Shown here: positions 40,827-50,031 of the stretch, piece by piece | Position numbering within the stretch: the first letter of the stretch is position 1 | Layout: each line of letters starts with the position of its first letter | Assembly: GCF_019898765.1 (NCBI RefSeq) | Contig: NZ_JAIOKB010000001.1 | Location: 1,054,001-1,118,000, forward strand | Reading direction: 5' to 3' | Source of the DNA: Sphingomonas yunnanensis | GTDB lineage: Bacteria > Pseudomonadota > Alphaproteobacteria > Sphingomonadales > Sphingomonadaceae | DNA: 64,000 nt | Position numbers and translations under genes: made by a program | The notes under the pieces: model-generated | What the model saw: the letters and a program-made list of their open reading frames with translations, nothing else | Databases searched by the model: none | Told to the model about the DNA's origin: nothing

Positions 40827-42107
40827 TCACGCCTCGGCGCGGCGCGAGGCCAGCGCCGCTACCGCGCGCGGTATTCGCCGCACCGCGCCGCCGTGCGCCA
40901 TCGCCAGCGACAGGATCACCGGCACAGACCAGAGCCGCGCGTACATGTGCGGGCTGGCGGCCGAGAAGATCAGGAAGGTCACCAGCACCGCCAGCACCAG
41001 CCCGGCGACGTCGCGCTCGCGCCGCAGCGTCGACAGCGCCACCATGACCAGCACCACCAGCATGCCGAGCCAGCCGAGCAGCGCGACCAGCCCACCCTCG
41101 ACCCATACCAGCAGGTACATATTGTGCACCGGCGCCTTCAGCTTGCTGATCACGCGGTGCTGGTCGACCCCGACGCCGCTGAACGGGTGCTGCTCGATCA
41201 TCGACCAGGCGTCGTCGATCAGCGCGACGCGGCCGGTGAAGGTGCCGGCCTCGCTGATATCACCGTTCTCGATCGCGCCGGCGACGCGCTTGTTGAAGGT
41301 CTCGGGCAGCATCAGCCCGGTCTGGCTCACCACCAGCGCGGCGGCGAACAGTCCGCCGACGACCCAGCGCGGCAGCCGGATGCCCGCGATCACGCCGAAG
41401 ATCGCCAGCCCGATCGCCGCGCTGGAGAAAGCGGTGAAGGAGGCGGTCAGCAGCAGCGACACCAGCAGCACCGCGAAGGCGACCAGCATCGCCGCGGTGC
41501 GCAGCCGCCCGGCACGCCACAGGAACAGGACGAACGGCAGGGTCATCGCGATCGCGGCGCCGTTCCAGTTGGCGTCGGTGGCGAACACGCCCAGCCGGCG
41601 GTTGCCCGAGAGGAAATCGAGCCCGAGCACCTTGCGCGCGACCTCGAACGAGGCCTGGAAGGAGACGTAGATGAGGATGCCGAACGCCTCCATCGCCACC
41701 ATCCCCGCCACCAAAGCGCGCGCCAGCGTGGTCGCGTAGGCGCGGCCGTGGCCCGCGATGGCGAAGGGCAGCACCACCCAGGCGAAGGCATATTGCATCG
41801 CGACGATCAGCCAGCGCGACGGGTCGCGCGCGCCGAGCGAGGCGACCAGCAGCCCCGCCATCATCACCGTGAACGACATCAGCCACGCTGGCTGCAACGC
41901 GCTGAACGGCTGCAGCGGCAGGCGGTGGCGCGAGGCGAGCAGGCCGAGGCCGAGCAGGAACAGCACGTCGCTCAGCGTGAACATGATGTCGAGCGAGGGC
42001 CGCCACGACAGATAGGAAGACAGCGCCACCGCCAGGATGATCGGCCGCGGCACCTCGGCGCCGGTCGCGGCCCGCGGCCGCGGCATCGGAAGCGCGGCGG
42101 CGGTCAC
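40827..42107 (-). CDS. O-antigen ligase/polymerase family protein (Wzy-like)
   Basis: The 426-residue product is a polytopic membrane protein with about 10-12 spans. It has the family signature region FTGRVALIDDAWSMIEQHPFSGVGVDQ followed by PVHNMYLLVWVEGGLVALLGW, the periplasmic loop typical of the Wzy/WaaL group. Among genes of this locus it is the only polymerase candidate. The start is GTG 42107, overlapped by the acyltransferase gene stop. One base separates it from the lyase gene. Confidence 0.9.
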   Translation of the reverse strand: MTAAALPMPRPRAATGAEVPRPIILAVALSSYLSWRPSLDIMFTLSDVLFLLGLGLLASRHRLPLQPFSALQPAWLMSFTVMMAGLLVASLGARDPSRWLIVAMQYAFAWVVLPFAIAGHGRAYATTLARALVAGMVAMEAFGILIYVSFQASFEVARKVLGLDFLSGNRRLGVFATDANWNGAAIAMTLPFVLFLWRAGRLRTAAMLVAFAVLLVSLLLTASFTAFSSAAIGLAIFGVIAGIRLPRWVVGGLFAAALVVSQTGLMLPETFNKRVAGAIENGDISEAGTFTGRVALIDDAWSMIEQHPFSGVGVDQHRVISKLKAPVHNMYLLVWVEGGLVALLGWLGMLVVLVMVALSTLRRERDVAGLVLAVLVTFLIFSAASPHMYARLWSVPVILSLAMAHGGAVRRIPRAVAALASRRAEA

Positions 42108-43225
42108 GCGCGCTGCGCCGTCATGGCGGCGTCGGTCGCGGGGTCACCGCGCGCGATCCGGTCGGCGCGATAGATGCGCTGGCGGAAGAAGCGCTCGTAG
42201 GGCCAGCGCTCGAGCCAGAGATGGACGACATGGCTCGCCACCAGAGACCCGACCGCGACCAACAGCGCGAACGGCAGCATCGAGTGGAGCAGGTCGTCGG
42301 TGAACAGACCGTGGCGGACGAACAGCTTGCGCAGCGCGAGATAGATATAGGGATGGACCAGGTACAGGCTGTAGCTGATCGTGCCGAGATAGGCGAAGAC
42401 GCGGTTGCCGAGCAGCCGCTCGGTCCAGCTCCCCGGCGCCACCGCGCAGTAGAAATAGGTGGCGGTCGAGAGGATCAGCGGCACCACGACGGGGTCGCGG
42501 AAATCGCGCCACCAATATTCGTAGTGCGCGTGGCTCGCCAGCGCGGTCATGCCGGCGAAGGCGAGCGGCTCGACCCAGCGCGTCGCGCCGCCGCCCTCGG
42601 GATAGCGCCAGCGCAGCAGCCGAATGGCCACCCCGGCGACGAAATAGAGCGCGATCGGGAAGGCCAGCACGAAGCCCAGCGCCGCCGCGACCGCCAGCGC
42701 GCCGGTCAGCCGGTCGCCCCGCTTGACCGCGCAGCTCACCACCGCGCAGGTGAGCGCGTAGAACATCACCTCGTAGCTCAGGCTCCACGCGTTGGGGGTG
42801 AGCTGGTCGGTGCCGGTGAAGAGGTTGGTGAAGGTGAAGCCCGAGACGACCGCCAGCGGCGTGTTGATCCTGGGGTAGGCGTTCGTCACCGCGTTGAGCG
42901 CGACGAACAGCACCGACAGTACCGCGAACAGAGGGTACAGCCGTAACCCGCGCCGCAGCGCGAACTCGCCGGGCGTGTAGCGCAACGCGCTCGGCAGGAT
43001 GACGAAGCCGCTGATGACGAAGAACAGCATCACGCCGAACGTGGCGATGTGCCAGGGCGCGCGGGTGAGCGCGACATAGGCCGCGTTGTCGGCGTAGACG
43101 TGGCGCGCCGGGCCGCCGATGATGTGCGCGAACACCACCATCGCCGAGGCGAGCCCGCGCAGCCCGTGCGCGGCGACGACATGCTCGCCCCGTCCCCCTC
43201 TACTCACGACCGGCGCCGACCTCAC
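42104..43225 (-). CDS. Acyltransferase-3 family membrane protein
   Basis: The 373-residue product belongs to the acyltransferase-3 family that O-acetylates or succinylates surface sugars. It has GLRGLASAMVVFAHIIGGP near the N-terminus with the catalytic His, an FFVISGFVILPSAL segment, LFTGTDQLTPNAWSLSYEVMFY, and about ten spans. GTG 43225 follows a GGAG site nine bases upstream. The frame is open 174 bases upstream, but that part overlaps the SDR gene and is low-quality Arg/Ser-rich sequence. It overlaps the wzy-like start by 4 bases. Confidence 0.9.
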   Translation of the reverse strand: MRSAPVVSRGGRGEHVVAAHGLRGLASAMVVFAHIIGGPARHVYADNAAYVALTRAPWHIATFGVMLFFVISGFVILPSALRYTPGEFALRRGLRLYPLFAVLSVLFVALNAVTNAYPRINTPLAVVSGFTFTNLFTGTDQLTPNAWSLSYEVMFYALTCAVVSCAVKRGDRLTGALAVAAALGFVLAFPIALYFVAGVAIRLLRWRYPEGGGATRWVEPLAFAGMTALASHAHYEYWWRDFRDPVVVPLILSTATYFYCAVAPGSWTERLLGNRVFAYLGTISYSLYLVHPYIYLALRKLFVRHGLFTDDLLHSMLPFALLVAVGSLVASHVVHLWLERWPYERFFRQRIYRADRIARGDPATDAAMTAQRA

Positions 43226-43235
43226 GCGCGCACTC

Positions 43236-44261
43236 CTAGCTGACGCCACGGCTCGGCACGACGAGCGACACCGCCGGGGCGTCGTGCGCGCGCGCGGGCT
43301 GCGAGCGGAAATGATGATAAGCGTCGAACAGGATGTCGGCGTCGCGGCGGCTCGGCGACCAGTCGAGCGCGGCGCGGGTCGCCGCGGTGTCGAGCACATA
43401 GTCCGCGTCGGCGATCGCGAACTGCTCGGGGTAGAGCAGCGGGAAGCCCGCCCCGTCCATCGTCGCCAGCGTGCGCTGCACGAGCCTGGCCGGCGTCGGC
43501 AGCACGACCGAGCGCGAGCCCGCGCGCGCGAGCAGCGAGCGCAGCAGGTCGCGCACCGTCGGCGGCTCGCTCGAGCCGAGGTTGAACGGACCCGGCGGCA
43601 GCCCCCGATCGGCGGCGCGGATCAGCGCGGTGACGCAATCCTCCACCGCGATCATCTGGTAGCGGTTGCGCCCGCTCCCGATCATCGGCACCGGCAGCCC
43701 CAGCGCGATCAGCCGGAACAGCTTGGCGAGGATGCCGAGCCGCCCTGCGCCCGCGATCAGCCGCGGGCGGAAGACGGTGGCGCGCAGCCCGAACTCGTCC
43801 GCCGCCGCGGCGATCAGCCGCTCCGCAGCCACCTTGCTGCGGCCGTACGGGCCGATCGGCGCCTGCTGGTGGGTCGGCGGCACGGGCGTGCGAACGGGGA
43901 CGCCATAGGTCATGTCGGTCGAGACGAAGAGCAGCTGGCGCGTCCCGGCCGCGCGCATGGCCGCCAGCAGCCCGCGCGTGCCCTCGACGTTCACCGCGGC
44001 GAACCAGCCGTCGCGATCGCGCCGCGGCACCGCGCCGTGGAACTGGCGCGCGGCGAGATGGTGCACGACATCGTCGCGGCCGAGCCGGAGGCGCGCTAGG
44101 TCTTCGGCGCTGGCGACGTCGCCGAGGACCACCTCGTCGATCGCGGTGCGCGGCGCCACCTGGTCGAACACCGTGACCCGCTCGCCGCGCGCCGCGAGCG
44201 CGGCGGCGAGCCGCTCGCCGAGGAAGCCCGCGCCACCGGTGATGACGTGGCGGCGGGTCAC
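43236..44261 (-). CDS. NAD-dependent epimerase/dehydratase (extended SDR)
   Basis: The 341-residue product starts at GTG 44261, overlapping the transporter gene by 4 bases. It has the NAD motif VITGGAGFLGERLAAALA, the catalytic Tyr/Lys in PYGRSKVAAERLI and a C-terminal substrate-binding part with PFNLGSSEPPTVRDLLRSLL. Its sequence is a typical nucleotide-sugar epimerase/dehydratase, but its placement directly after the UbiA-like gene and an SMR-like transporter suggests that the substrate might be polyprenyl-linked. Confidence 0.88.
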   Translation of the reverse strand: MTRRHVITGGAGFLGERLAAALAARGERVTVFDQVAPRTAIDEVVLGDVASAEDLARLRLGRDDVVHHLAARQFHGAVPRRDRDGWFAAVNVEGTRGLLAAMRAAGTRQLLFVSTDMTYGVPVRTPVPPTHQQAPIGPYGRSKVAAERLIAAAADEFGLRATVFRPRLIAGAGRLGILAKLFRLIALGLPVPMIGSGRNRYQMIAVEDCVTALIRAADRGLPPGPFNLGSSEPPTVRDLLRSLLARAGSRSVVLPTPARLVQRTLATMDGAGFPLLYPEQFAIADADYVLDTAATRAALDWSPSRRDADILFDAYHHFRSQPARAHDAPAVSLVVPSRGVS

Positions 44262-44626
44262 GCAGTCTTCCCCACGACGAGCACGCCGAGGCAGATCAGC
44301 GCGATCCCGCCGGCCCGCGCCGGCCCCACGGTTTCGCTCAGAAACAGCACGCCCAGCACCGCGGCGAGGACATAGCCCATCGACAGCATCGGATAGGCGA
44401 CGCTCACCTGGGTCCGGCTCAGCACCACCAGCCACAGGCCGATACTGGCGGCGTAGCAGGCCATGCCCGCCCACAGCCACGGGTTGGCGACCAGGCTGGT
44501 GCCGAGCGCGATCGGCTCGGAGAGAGCGGGGAGCGCGCGGAAGGTCATCGCCTTGCGCAGCGCCACCTGGGCGAGCGCGTTGAGCGAGACGCTGACGACG
44601 ATGAGAGCGAACAGCGCCAGCGTCAC
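44258..44626 (-). CDS. Small multidrug-resistance-like (SMR/EamA) flippase candidate
   Basis: The 122-residue product has four membrane spans and the EmrE/ArnE-like pattern (SLNALAQVALRKAMTF, VSVAYPMLSMGYVLAAVLGVLFLSE, ALICLGVLVVGK). Small transporters such as ArnE/F flip undecaprenyl-phosphate-linked sugars, and this gene lies between a UbiA-type enzyme and an SDR, so a lipid-linked-pentose flippase is plausible. GTG 44626 overlaps the UbiA gene stop by 4 bases. Confidence 0.82.
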   Translation of the reverse strand: MTLALFALIVVSVSLNALAQVALRKAMTFRALPALSEPIALGTSLVANPWLWAGMACYAASIGLWLVVLSRTQVSVAYPMLSMGYVLAAVLGVLFLSETVGPARAGGIALICLGVLVVGKTA

Positions 44627-46104
44627 GCCACCCGTCCTCCCACGGCGACGAGCCACAGCCCCGCCACCGCCCCGGCATGCCACCAGCTGACGCGATCGCG
44701 CAGCGCGAAGATCACCGGATCGTCGTCGAGCGCGCCGCGATGCGCGAGTAGCCAGACGCGCATCACCCACAGGCAGAGCACCGCCGGGATCACGTACAGC
44801 GCGCCGTCGAGCGCGTAGAGCCCGCTCGGCATCGCGTCGACCGACATGTACATCACCATCACCAGTACCGAGACGACCCCGGCAGCGACGCCGAGCGCGA
44901 GCGTCAGGGGTTCGTCGCCCGGCAGATAGCCGCGGCCGTGCACCGGCCGCCCGCTTCGCGCCGCCTGGACCAGCTCGGCCGAGCGCTTGGCCAGCGCGAG
45001 CGAGAGGAACAGCGTCGCGGTGAAGGTCGCCAGCCACAGCGAGACGGAGTGGCCGATCACCACCATGCCGGCGACGACGCGCAGCGTGAACAACGCGGCG
45101 ATCGCGGCGACATCGACCAGCGGCTCGCGCTTGAGCCGGAAGGAATAGAGCAAGGTCAGCGCGGCGTAGCAGGACAGGGTCGCGCCGAAAGCGGGCGCGA
45201 GCAGCCAGCCGCCGATCAGCCCCGCGCTCAGCAGCCCGGCCGCGAGCGGCACGGCGGTGGCGAGCGGGATCAGGCCGGCGGCGAGCGCCCGATGCCGCTT
45301 GCTCGGGTGGCGACGGTCGGCCGAGAGGTCGGCGAGGTCGTTGATCAGATAGGTTGCCGAGGCCACGACGCCGAACAGCACGAACGCCGCCAGTGCCCGG
45401 AACAGCAGCCCCGGCGCGAGGAACTCGTGGCTCAGCACGATCGGCGCGAGCACGAGCAAGTTCTTGCTCCACTGGTGCAGCCGCAGCGCCTTCACCCAGT
45501 CGCGCGCGCGCACGGCGCGGCGCGGCAGCAGCTCGGGCGCGAGCCGCTCGCGCGCGAGCCGCCTCGCCACCCCGCGCCGATCGCCCGCGAGCAGCGCGGT
45601 CTCGGCGCGGCGCCATACCGGCACGTCGGCGAGGCTGTCCCCGACATAGTCGAAACCCGCCGGGAAACGCCGCGCGAGCGCCTCCGCCTTGGCCTCTGCC
45701 TTGAGGTTCGCCGTGCCGTCGCTGCCGGTCGCGCTGTCGAACAGGCCGGTCGCCGCGGCGACGCCGTCGGCGATGAGCTGGTCGGCGGCGGTGACGAGAT
45801 GGACCTCGCCGCCAGACGCGCGCCGCCGCGCGATCGCCTCGACCACCGCCGGGTCCAAGGGCAGCGCCTCGCAGTCGAGCCCAGCGTGCAGCATCGCGGC
45901 GCGCTTGAACGCGGCACGCCCCTGCCCCAGCGCGCGCGTCACCGCTGGCACGCGCTGCGGGTAGCGGAAGGCGAGCGTGACCAGGCACTCGTGCAGCGTG
46001 TCGGTTCGCACCAGGCTGTGGTCGAGATCGACGACGAGCGGGCGGGATCGCGCCGGGGCGTCGCCGCGAACCTCCGCCTCCGCCAGAGTCGTCCCCTCGT
46101 CCAT
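44623..46104 (-). CDS. HAD phosphatase-UbiA fusion: polyprenyl-phosphate phosphoribosyltransferase candidate
   Basis: The 493-residue protein has two parts. Residues 1 to about 195 form a HAD domain with VVDLDHSLVRTD (motif I) and DYVGDSLADVPVW (motif IV). Residues 200-493 form a UbiA-type prenyltransferase with YLINDLADLSADRRHPSKR, the Asp-rich signature of decaprenyl-phosphate phosphoribosyltransferases (Rv3806c, NoeC), and about nine spans. The HAD part could remove the 5-phosphate of the lipid-linked ribose. With the SDR and SMR-like genes downstream, the set resembles a D-arabinofuranose donor route. ATG 46104 follows GGGGGAG. Confidence 0.88.
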   Translation of the reverse strand: MDEGTTLAEAEVRGDAPARSRPLVVDLDHSLVRTDTLHECLVTLAFRYPQRVPAVTRALGQGRAAFKRAAMLHAGLDCEALPLDPAVVEAIARRRASGGEVHLVTAADQLIADGVAAATGLFDSATGSDGTANLKAEAKAEALARRFPAGFDYVGDSLADVPVWRRAETALLAGDRRGVARRLARERLAPELLPRRAVRARDWVKALRLHQWSKNLLVLAPIVLSHEFLAPGLLFRALAAFVLFGVVASATYLINDLADLSADRRHPSKRHRALAAGLIPLATAVPLAAGLLSAGLIGGWLLAPAFGATLSCYAALTLLYSFRLKREPLVDVAAIAALFTLRVVAGMVVIGHSVSLWLATFTATLFLSLALAKRSAELVQAARSGRPVHGRGYLPGDEPLTLALGVAAGVVSVLVMVMYMSVDAMPSGLYALDGALYVIPAVLCLWVMRVWLLAHRGALDDDPVIFALRDRVSWWHAGAVAGLWLVAVGGRVA

Positions 46105-46309
46105 CGGCTCCCCCGCCTCTCGTCCCCGCGGTGAGAATGCGAGATCGCGCCGGGGAAGTCGCACGGTCAGGTGGGTAGCGACGGGCGCAACCGGGCTAAT
46201 GCGATCGACGCCGGCTACCCCCAATGATCGCGCTCCCGCTCCGCCCGCGCGCTTCGTCCTGCGGCGAGATCCGATACGATCGCGACGGACACGGGTCGGG
46301 GGTGGACGC

Positions 46310-47917
46310 ATGGTGAGTGTGGCTGCGGCGACGGGAGTGCCGCGCGCGGGCGGGGCAACGCGATCGCGCGCGCTGCCCGCCGCGGCGGTGGCGATCGGGC
46401 TGGCGCTGGTCGGGCTGTTCGGCCGACTGATGACCTACCCGCTCCGCCACGACGAGCAGATGTACCTACCGATCGCCACCATGTTGTCGCGCGGCCGGCT
46501 CTACGACGATTACGGCTTCAACAACCTGCCCAACCTGCCCCTGCTGATGCACGCGGTGCTGCGCGTGACCGGCGCGGAGCAGGTGCTGCTCGCGGGACGA
46601 CTGACGATCTTCGCCGGCTGGCTGGTGGCGGCCGCGGCGATGCTGCTGCTCGTGCGGCGGCTCACCCGGTCATGGCCGCTCGGGACGCTGGCGGCGCTGC
46701 TGCTGCTGACCCATCCCCTGCTGCTCGGCCCCGCGGGGATGTTGGTGACCAACAACTTTCTGCCGCTCGCCTTCGTGCTGATGGCCACCCATCTGCTGAT
46801 CGCCGGCGCCGATCGCGACGTCCCCGCGCCGCTGCTGATCGCGGCGAGCGGGCTGTGCCTCGGCGTCGCCGCGGGCTTCAAGGCCAATTACGTCTTCGCG
46901 CTGCCCCCCTTCGCGCTCGCCGCCCTGCTGGCACCGTCGCGACTGGCGGCCGCGACGCGGCTGCGTCGGGTGACGCTGCCCTTCGTCGCGGGCGGGATCG
47001 TCGGCGCGCTGCCGCCGCTGATCTACCTGGCGAGTGACCCCAGCGGCTTCGTCACGCACGTGCTCGGTTATCACAGTGGACCCCATGTCGCTTACTGGAC
47101 CGCCAACGCCGACCTTGACGGCGCCAAGATCCTCGACCTGCCCGGCAAGCTCATCCTCGCCGCGAAGCTATGGCTGATCTCACCCGGCGGACTGATCGCC
47201 GCCGCCCTGCTGCTCGCGGCGACCGCGGCGTGGCGGCTGCGCGGTTATGGCGCGGCACGGGTGCGCTGGCCGCATCGGTTGATCGTCGCGCTGCTGCTCG
47301 GCGGCGTGCTGGTCTCGTTCGTGCCGAGCCCCGCCTTCCCGCAATATTACGCCCCGCCGGTGCCGTTCGCGATCGCGCTGGCGGTGACGCTGGCCCGCCG
47401 CATCAGGGGCCGCGCCCGCGCCGCCGCGCTACTGCTGCTGCTCGGCGCGCTGCTGCTGTCGGCGCCGCGGCTGGCGCTGGGCTGGCCCAACGCGGCGCGC
47501 AGCGCCCGCTGGACCGGCACGGTGACGCACGACCAGGGACAACGCCTCGCCGCTCTGCTCCGCGCCGAGCGTCGCGGCGCCACCATCGCGACGCTCGCGC
47601 CGCTCTACGCGGTCGAGGGCGGGCTGGCGGTGCCCGCGGCGCTCGCCACCGGGCCGCTGGTGTATCGCGTCGGGGACTATGTGCCGTTGCGGCAGCGCCG
47701 CCACTACGCGCACTGGGTCTCGCCGACCTCGATCGACGAGCTCCTCGCCGCTTCGCCGCCGGCGGCGGTGCTGGTCGGGTTCGAGGGCAAGCTGGACGGG
47801 CCGCTCGCCTCATTCGCGCGGTCGCGCCGGTACCGCCGTGTCGTGCTGCCTTGGCTCACCGACCGGTACGGCAGCGGTACGCTCTATCTGGCGCCCGCGG
47901 CGAGCATCTCGTCGTAG
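46310..47917 (+). CDS. GT39-like polytopic glycosyltransferase
   Basis: The 535-residue product is a polytopic enzyme of the polyprenyl-phosphate-sugar glycosyltransferase (GT39/GT83, ArnT) type. It has an early acidic motif PLRHDEQMYLPIATMLSRG in the first periplasmic loop, many Leu/Ala-rich spans, and a soluble C-terminal part with LAALLRAERRGATIATLAPLYAVEGG and DRYGSGTLYLAP. It would take a lipid-linked sugar, possibly the product of the UbiA/SDR route. ATG 46310 follows GGGGGTGGA. Its end overlaps the next convergent gene by 34 bases. Confidence 0.85.
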   Translation: MVSVAAATGVPRAGGATRSRALPAAAVAIGLALVGLFGRLMTYPLRHDEQMYLPIATMLSRGRLYDDYGFNNLPNLPLLMHAVLRVTGAEQVLLAGRLTIFAGWLVAAAAMLLLVRRLTRSWPLGTLAALLLLTHPLLLGPAGMLVTNNFLPLAFVLMATHLLIAGADRDVPAPLLIAASGLCLGVAAGFKANYVFALPPFALAALLAPSRLAAATRLRRVTLPFVAGGIVGALPPLIYLASDPSGFVTHVLGYHSGPHVAYWTANADLDGAKILDLPGKLILAAKLWLISPGGLIAAALLLAATAAWRLRGYGAARVRWPHRLIVALLLGGVLVSFVPSPAFPQYYAPPVPFAIALAVTLARRIRGRARAAALLLLLGALLLSAPRLALGWPNAARSARWTGTVTHDQGQRLAALLRAERRGATIATLAPLYAVEGGLAVPAALATGPLVYRVGDYVPLRQRRHYAHWVSPTSIDELLAASPPAAVLVGFEGKLDGPLASFARSRRYRRVVLPWLTDRYGSGTLYLAPAASISS

Positions 47918-49029
47918 ACAGCCATGATCGCGTCGGCGTGCGCCTGCTCGCCGAAGCGCGCGCGGGCGTTCGCGGCGGCGTCGTGTGCGAGCTGCTCCGC
48001 GAGCGCCACGTCGCCCAGCACGCGCGCGCAGCCGTCGGCAAGCGCGTCGGCGTCCTCGGCCGCGACCAGCAGTCCCGTACGCTCGTGCGCGATCGCCTCG
48101 ACGTTGCCGCCGGAGCGAGTCGCCACCACCGGCGTCCCGACCAGCATCGACTCTACCAGGGTGCGACCGAACGGCTCGTCGACCGCGGGGACCATCAGCA
48201 CGTCGCTCGCCGCCAGCCAATAGCCGCCAGGGGTGCGATGACCGAGCAGGTGGATTCGCTCGGCCACCCCGGCCGTGGCGGCGCGCGCGCGCACCTTCTC
48301 GTCCATGCCGTCGAGCGCCTCGCCGAACATCACGCCGGCGACGTCGAGTTCGGGCCGACGCCGGTGGAGCGCGGCGATCGCGTCGACGAACAACAGCGGG
48401 CGTTTCCGCTCGATCATTACCCCGGCGTATGCGACGAAGCGCGACCCGCCGCCCGGCGGCACCAGTCCGGCCAACGCGACACGGGCCTCCTCACGGTCGT
48501 GGTGCATGTCATGATCGAAGGGGCTGCGGATCACGCGCGTGCGCGCCGCGGCGGAGTAGCGCCCCGGTTTCGGCGCGGAGAAGCCCGAGACCGAGACGAC
48601 GCGGTCGGCGAGCAGTGGTGCTACCACGCGCAGCCCCATCGCGTCGGGCGCGCCGCGGTGATGCCACAGCAGCCGGGCGCGGGCGAGTTTGGCGGCCAAT
48701 CCCCAGGTCGCGTGGCTCCGCCCATCGTTGCTGTGGACGATGCCGATGCCGCGCGCACGCAGATAGTCACGAAGCCGCAGCGAGGTCGCGACCAGTCGCG
48801 CCGCGCCCGCGAGCGAGACGGCGCGGCCATGCGCCATCTCGGGGGAGAGCGGCGCGGGCTCGGTCGCGATCCCGGCCTCGGCGAAGAAGCGGGCCATCGC
48901 GCCATCGGGGTGCTGCAGCAGCACCAGCGGGGTATAGCGTGCGCGATCGAGTCGACGGATCAGCCCGGCGGCAGAGACATGGCTGCCGCCGATCAGGTCA
49001 CCGACGAACGGGAAGCAGACGGTGGTCAC
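47884..49029 (-). CDS. GT4 glycosyltransferase
   Basis: The 381-residue product is a GT-B fold enzyme with FPFVGDLIGGSHVSAAGLIRRL, a middle LLWHHRGAPDAMGL and the C-terminal EPFGRTLVESMLVGTPVVATRSGG. The start is GTG 49029, directly after the stop of the methyltransferase gene. It overlaps the GT39-like gene at the 3' end by 34 bases in antisense. Confidence 0.92.
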   Translation of the reverse strand: MTTVCFPFVGDLIGGSHVSAAGLIRRLDRARYTPLVLLQHPDGAMARFFAEAGIATEPAPLSPEMAHGRAVSLAGAARLVATSLRLRDYLRARGIGIVHSNDGRSHATWGLAAKLARARLLWHHRGAPDAMGLRVVAPLLADRVVSVSGFSAPKPGRYSAAARTRVIRSPFDHDMHHDREEARVALAGLVPPGGGSRFVAYAGVMIERKRPLLFVDAIAALHRRRPELDVAGVMFGEALDGMDEKVRARAATAGVAERIHLLGHRTPGGYWLAASDVLMVPAVDEPFGRTLVESMLVGTPVVATRSGGNVEAIAHERTGLLVAAEDADALADGCARVLGDVALAEQLAHDAAANARARFGEQAHADAIMAVYDEMLAAGAR

Positions 49030-49899
49030 TTACTTGTCCCAAGCGGGCAGCGGTGCCTCCAGCGCGAGCCACTCGGCCTCGGCACCGCCGTTGAAACGGT
49101 CGGCGATCTCGAGCCGCGCACCGTCGTCCGATACGCGGAACAGCGTCGCGACGTGACGACGCTTGAGCGTCCGCGCCAGCAGCAGCCACGCGCCCGGGCC
49201 TGAGAGATAGCTCACCGTATGGGCGATGCCGAGGCGCAGCTGCTCGGTGCTGAAATAGCCGGGGTGGAGCAGGTTGGCGACGCGCACCAGGTCGAAGCGG
49301 CGGTGATAGGCCGCGGTCGGCGCGAAGATGTCGTTGCACTCGATCGTCACGCGCGGGCGCTCGGCGAGCCGCGGGCTGACCAACCGCACCGCGCTCGCGT
49401 CGGAGGCGCCGGCCGCGACCAGCCGTCGAGCGCGCCCGCCGAGCGTGGCGTTGAGTGCGCTCCGCACGCCGCGCATCCCGGTGTAACGGTCAGCGCGGCG
49501 GAACCAGGGGCGTACCGGCAGGCCGAACAGATCGTGCTGGATCGGCGCCCCGCCGTCGTCGAGCAGCGTCCGTACGCCGGGGAGCACGCGGACGAGATGG
49601 CCGCTGACCGAGCGGTCGGTCCCCGTCACGCGCGCGTCCATCCCCGCCTCGCGCAGCCGGTCGTATAGCGCCAGCGTGGTCGTGCCCGAGGAGACGCCGA
49701 TGTCGAGCACCTCGCGGATCGGCCGTGCGGACTGTTGCAGCAGCGCGATGCAGGCGGCGTCGAGATCGGCGAAGCGATCGTGCGCGGTCGTCTTGTACGT
49801 GGCATTGCTGGTCCGCAGTTGATTGAAGAAGCTGTCCTCCTGCGCGGGCCAGATCTCCTTCGGATCGGCCGCGAAGAAGCGCGCTGCGGTCATCGGCAT
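49030..49899 (-). CDS. Class I SAM-dependent methyltransferase-like protein
   Basis: The 289-residue product has the SAM-binding opening VLDIGVSSGTTTLALYDRL followed by ARVTGTDRS and a later FDLVRVANLLHPGYFSTEQL, which matches motif post II/IV of small-molecule methyltransferases. Catalytic identity is not clear, and several such proteins in glycan loci are methyltransferase-like in fold only. ATG 49899 is preferred to the upstream ATG at 49983. The gene is divergent from the flippase gene. Confidence 0.78.
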   Translation of the reverse strand: MPMTAARFFAADPKEIWPAQEDSFFNQLRTSNATYKTTAHDRFADLDAACIALLQQSARPIREVLDIGVSSGTTTLALYDRLREAGMDARVTGTDRSVSGHLVRVLPGVRTLLDDGGAPIQHDLFGLPVRPWFRRADRYTGMRGVRSALNATLGGRARRLVAAGASDASAVRLVSPRLAERPRVTIECNDIFAPTAAYHRRFDLVRVANLLHPGYFSTEQLRLGIAHTVSYLSGPGAWLLLARTLKRRHVATLFRVSDDGARLEIADRFNGGAEAEWLALEAPLPAWDK

Positions 49900-50031
49900 G
49901 GTCTGTTCCCCCGTCGCCGCGATCCTAGCAAAACCGACGCGGCGATCGGGCAGCGATTTGGGATTACGCCCGCGGGACGCCACCGCGACCGCCTGCTTGC
50001 GCTAGAACAGACGCGCACGAGGGGAGCACAC

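Noticed and set aside
40680..42173. A 497-codon plus-strand open frame opposite the Wzy-like gene.
   Set aside because: Its His/Arg/Gln-rich product has no membrane spans or family motif, whereas the minus-strand frame is a clear O-antigen ligase-type protein.
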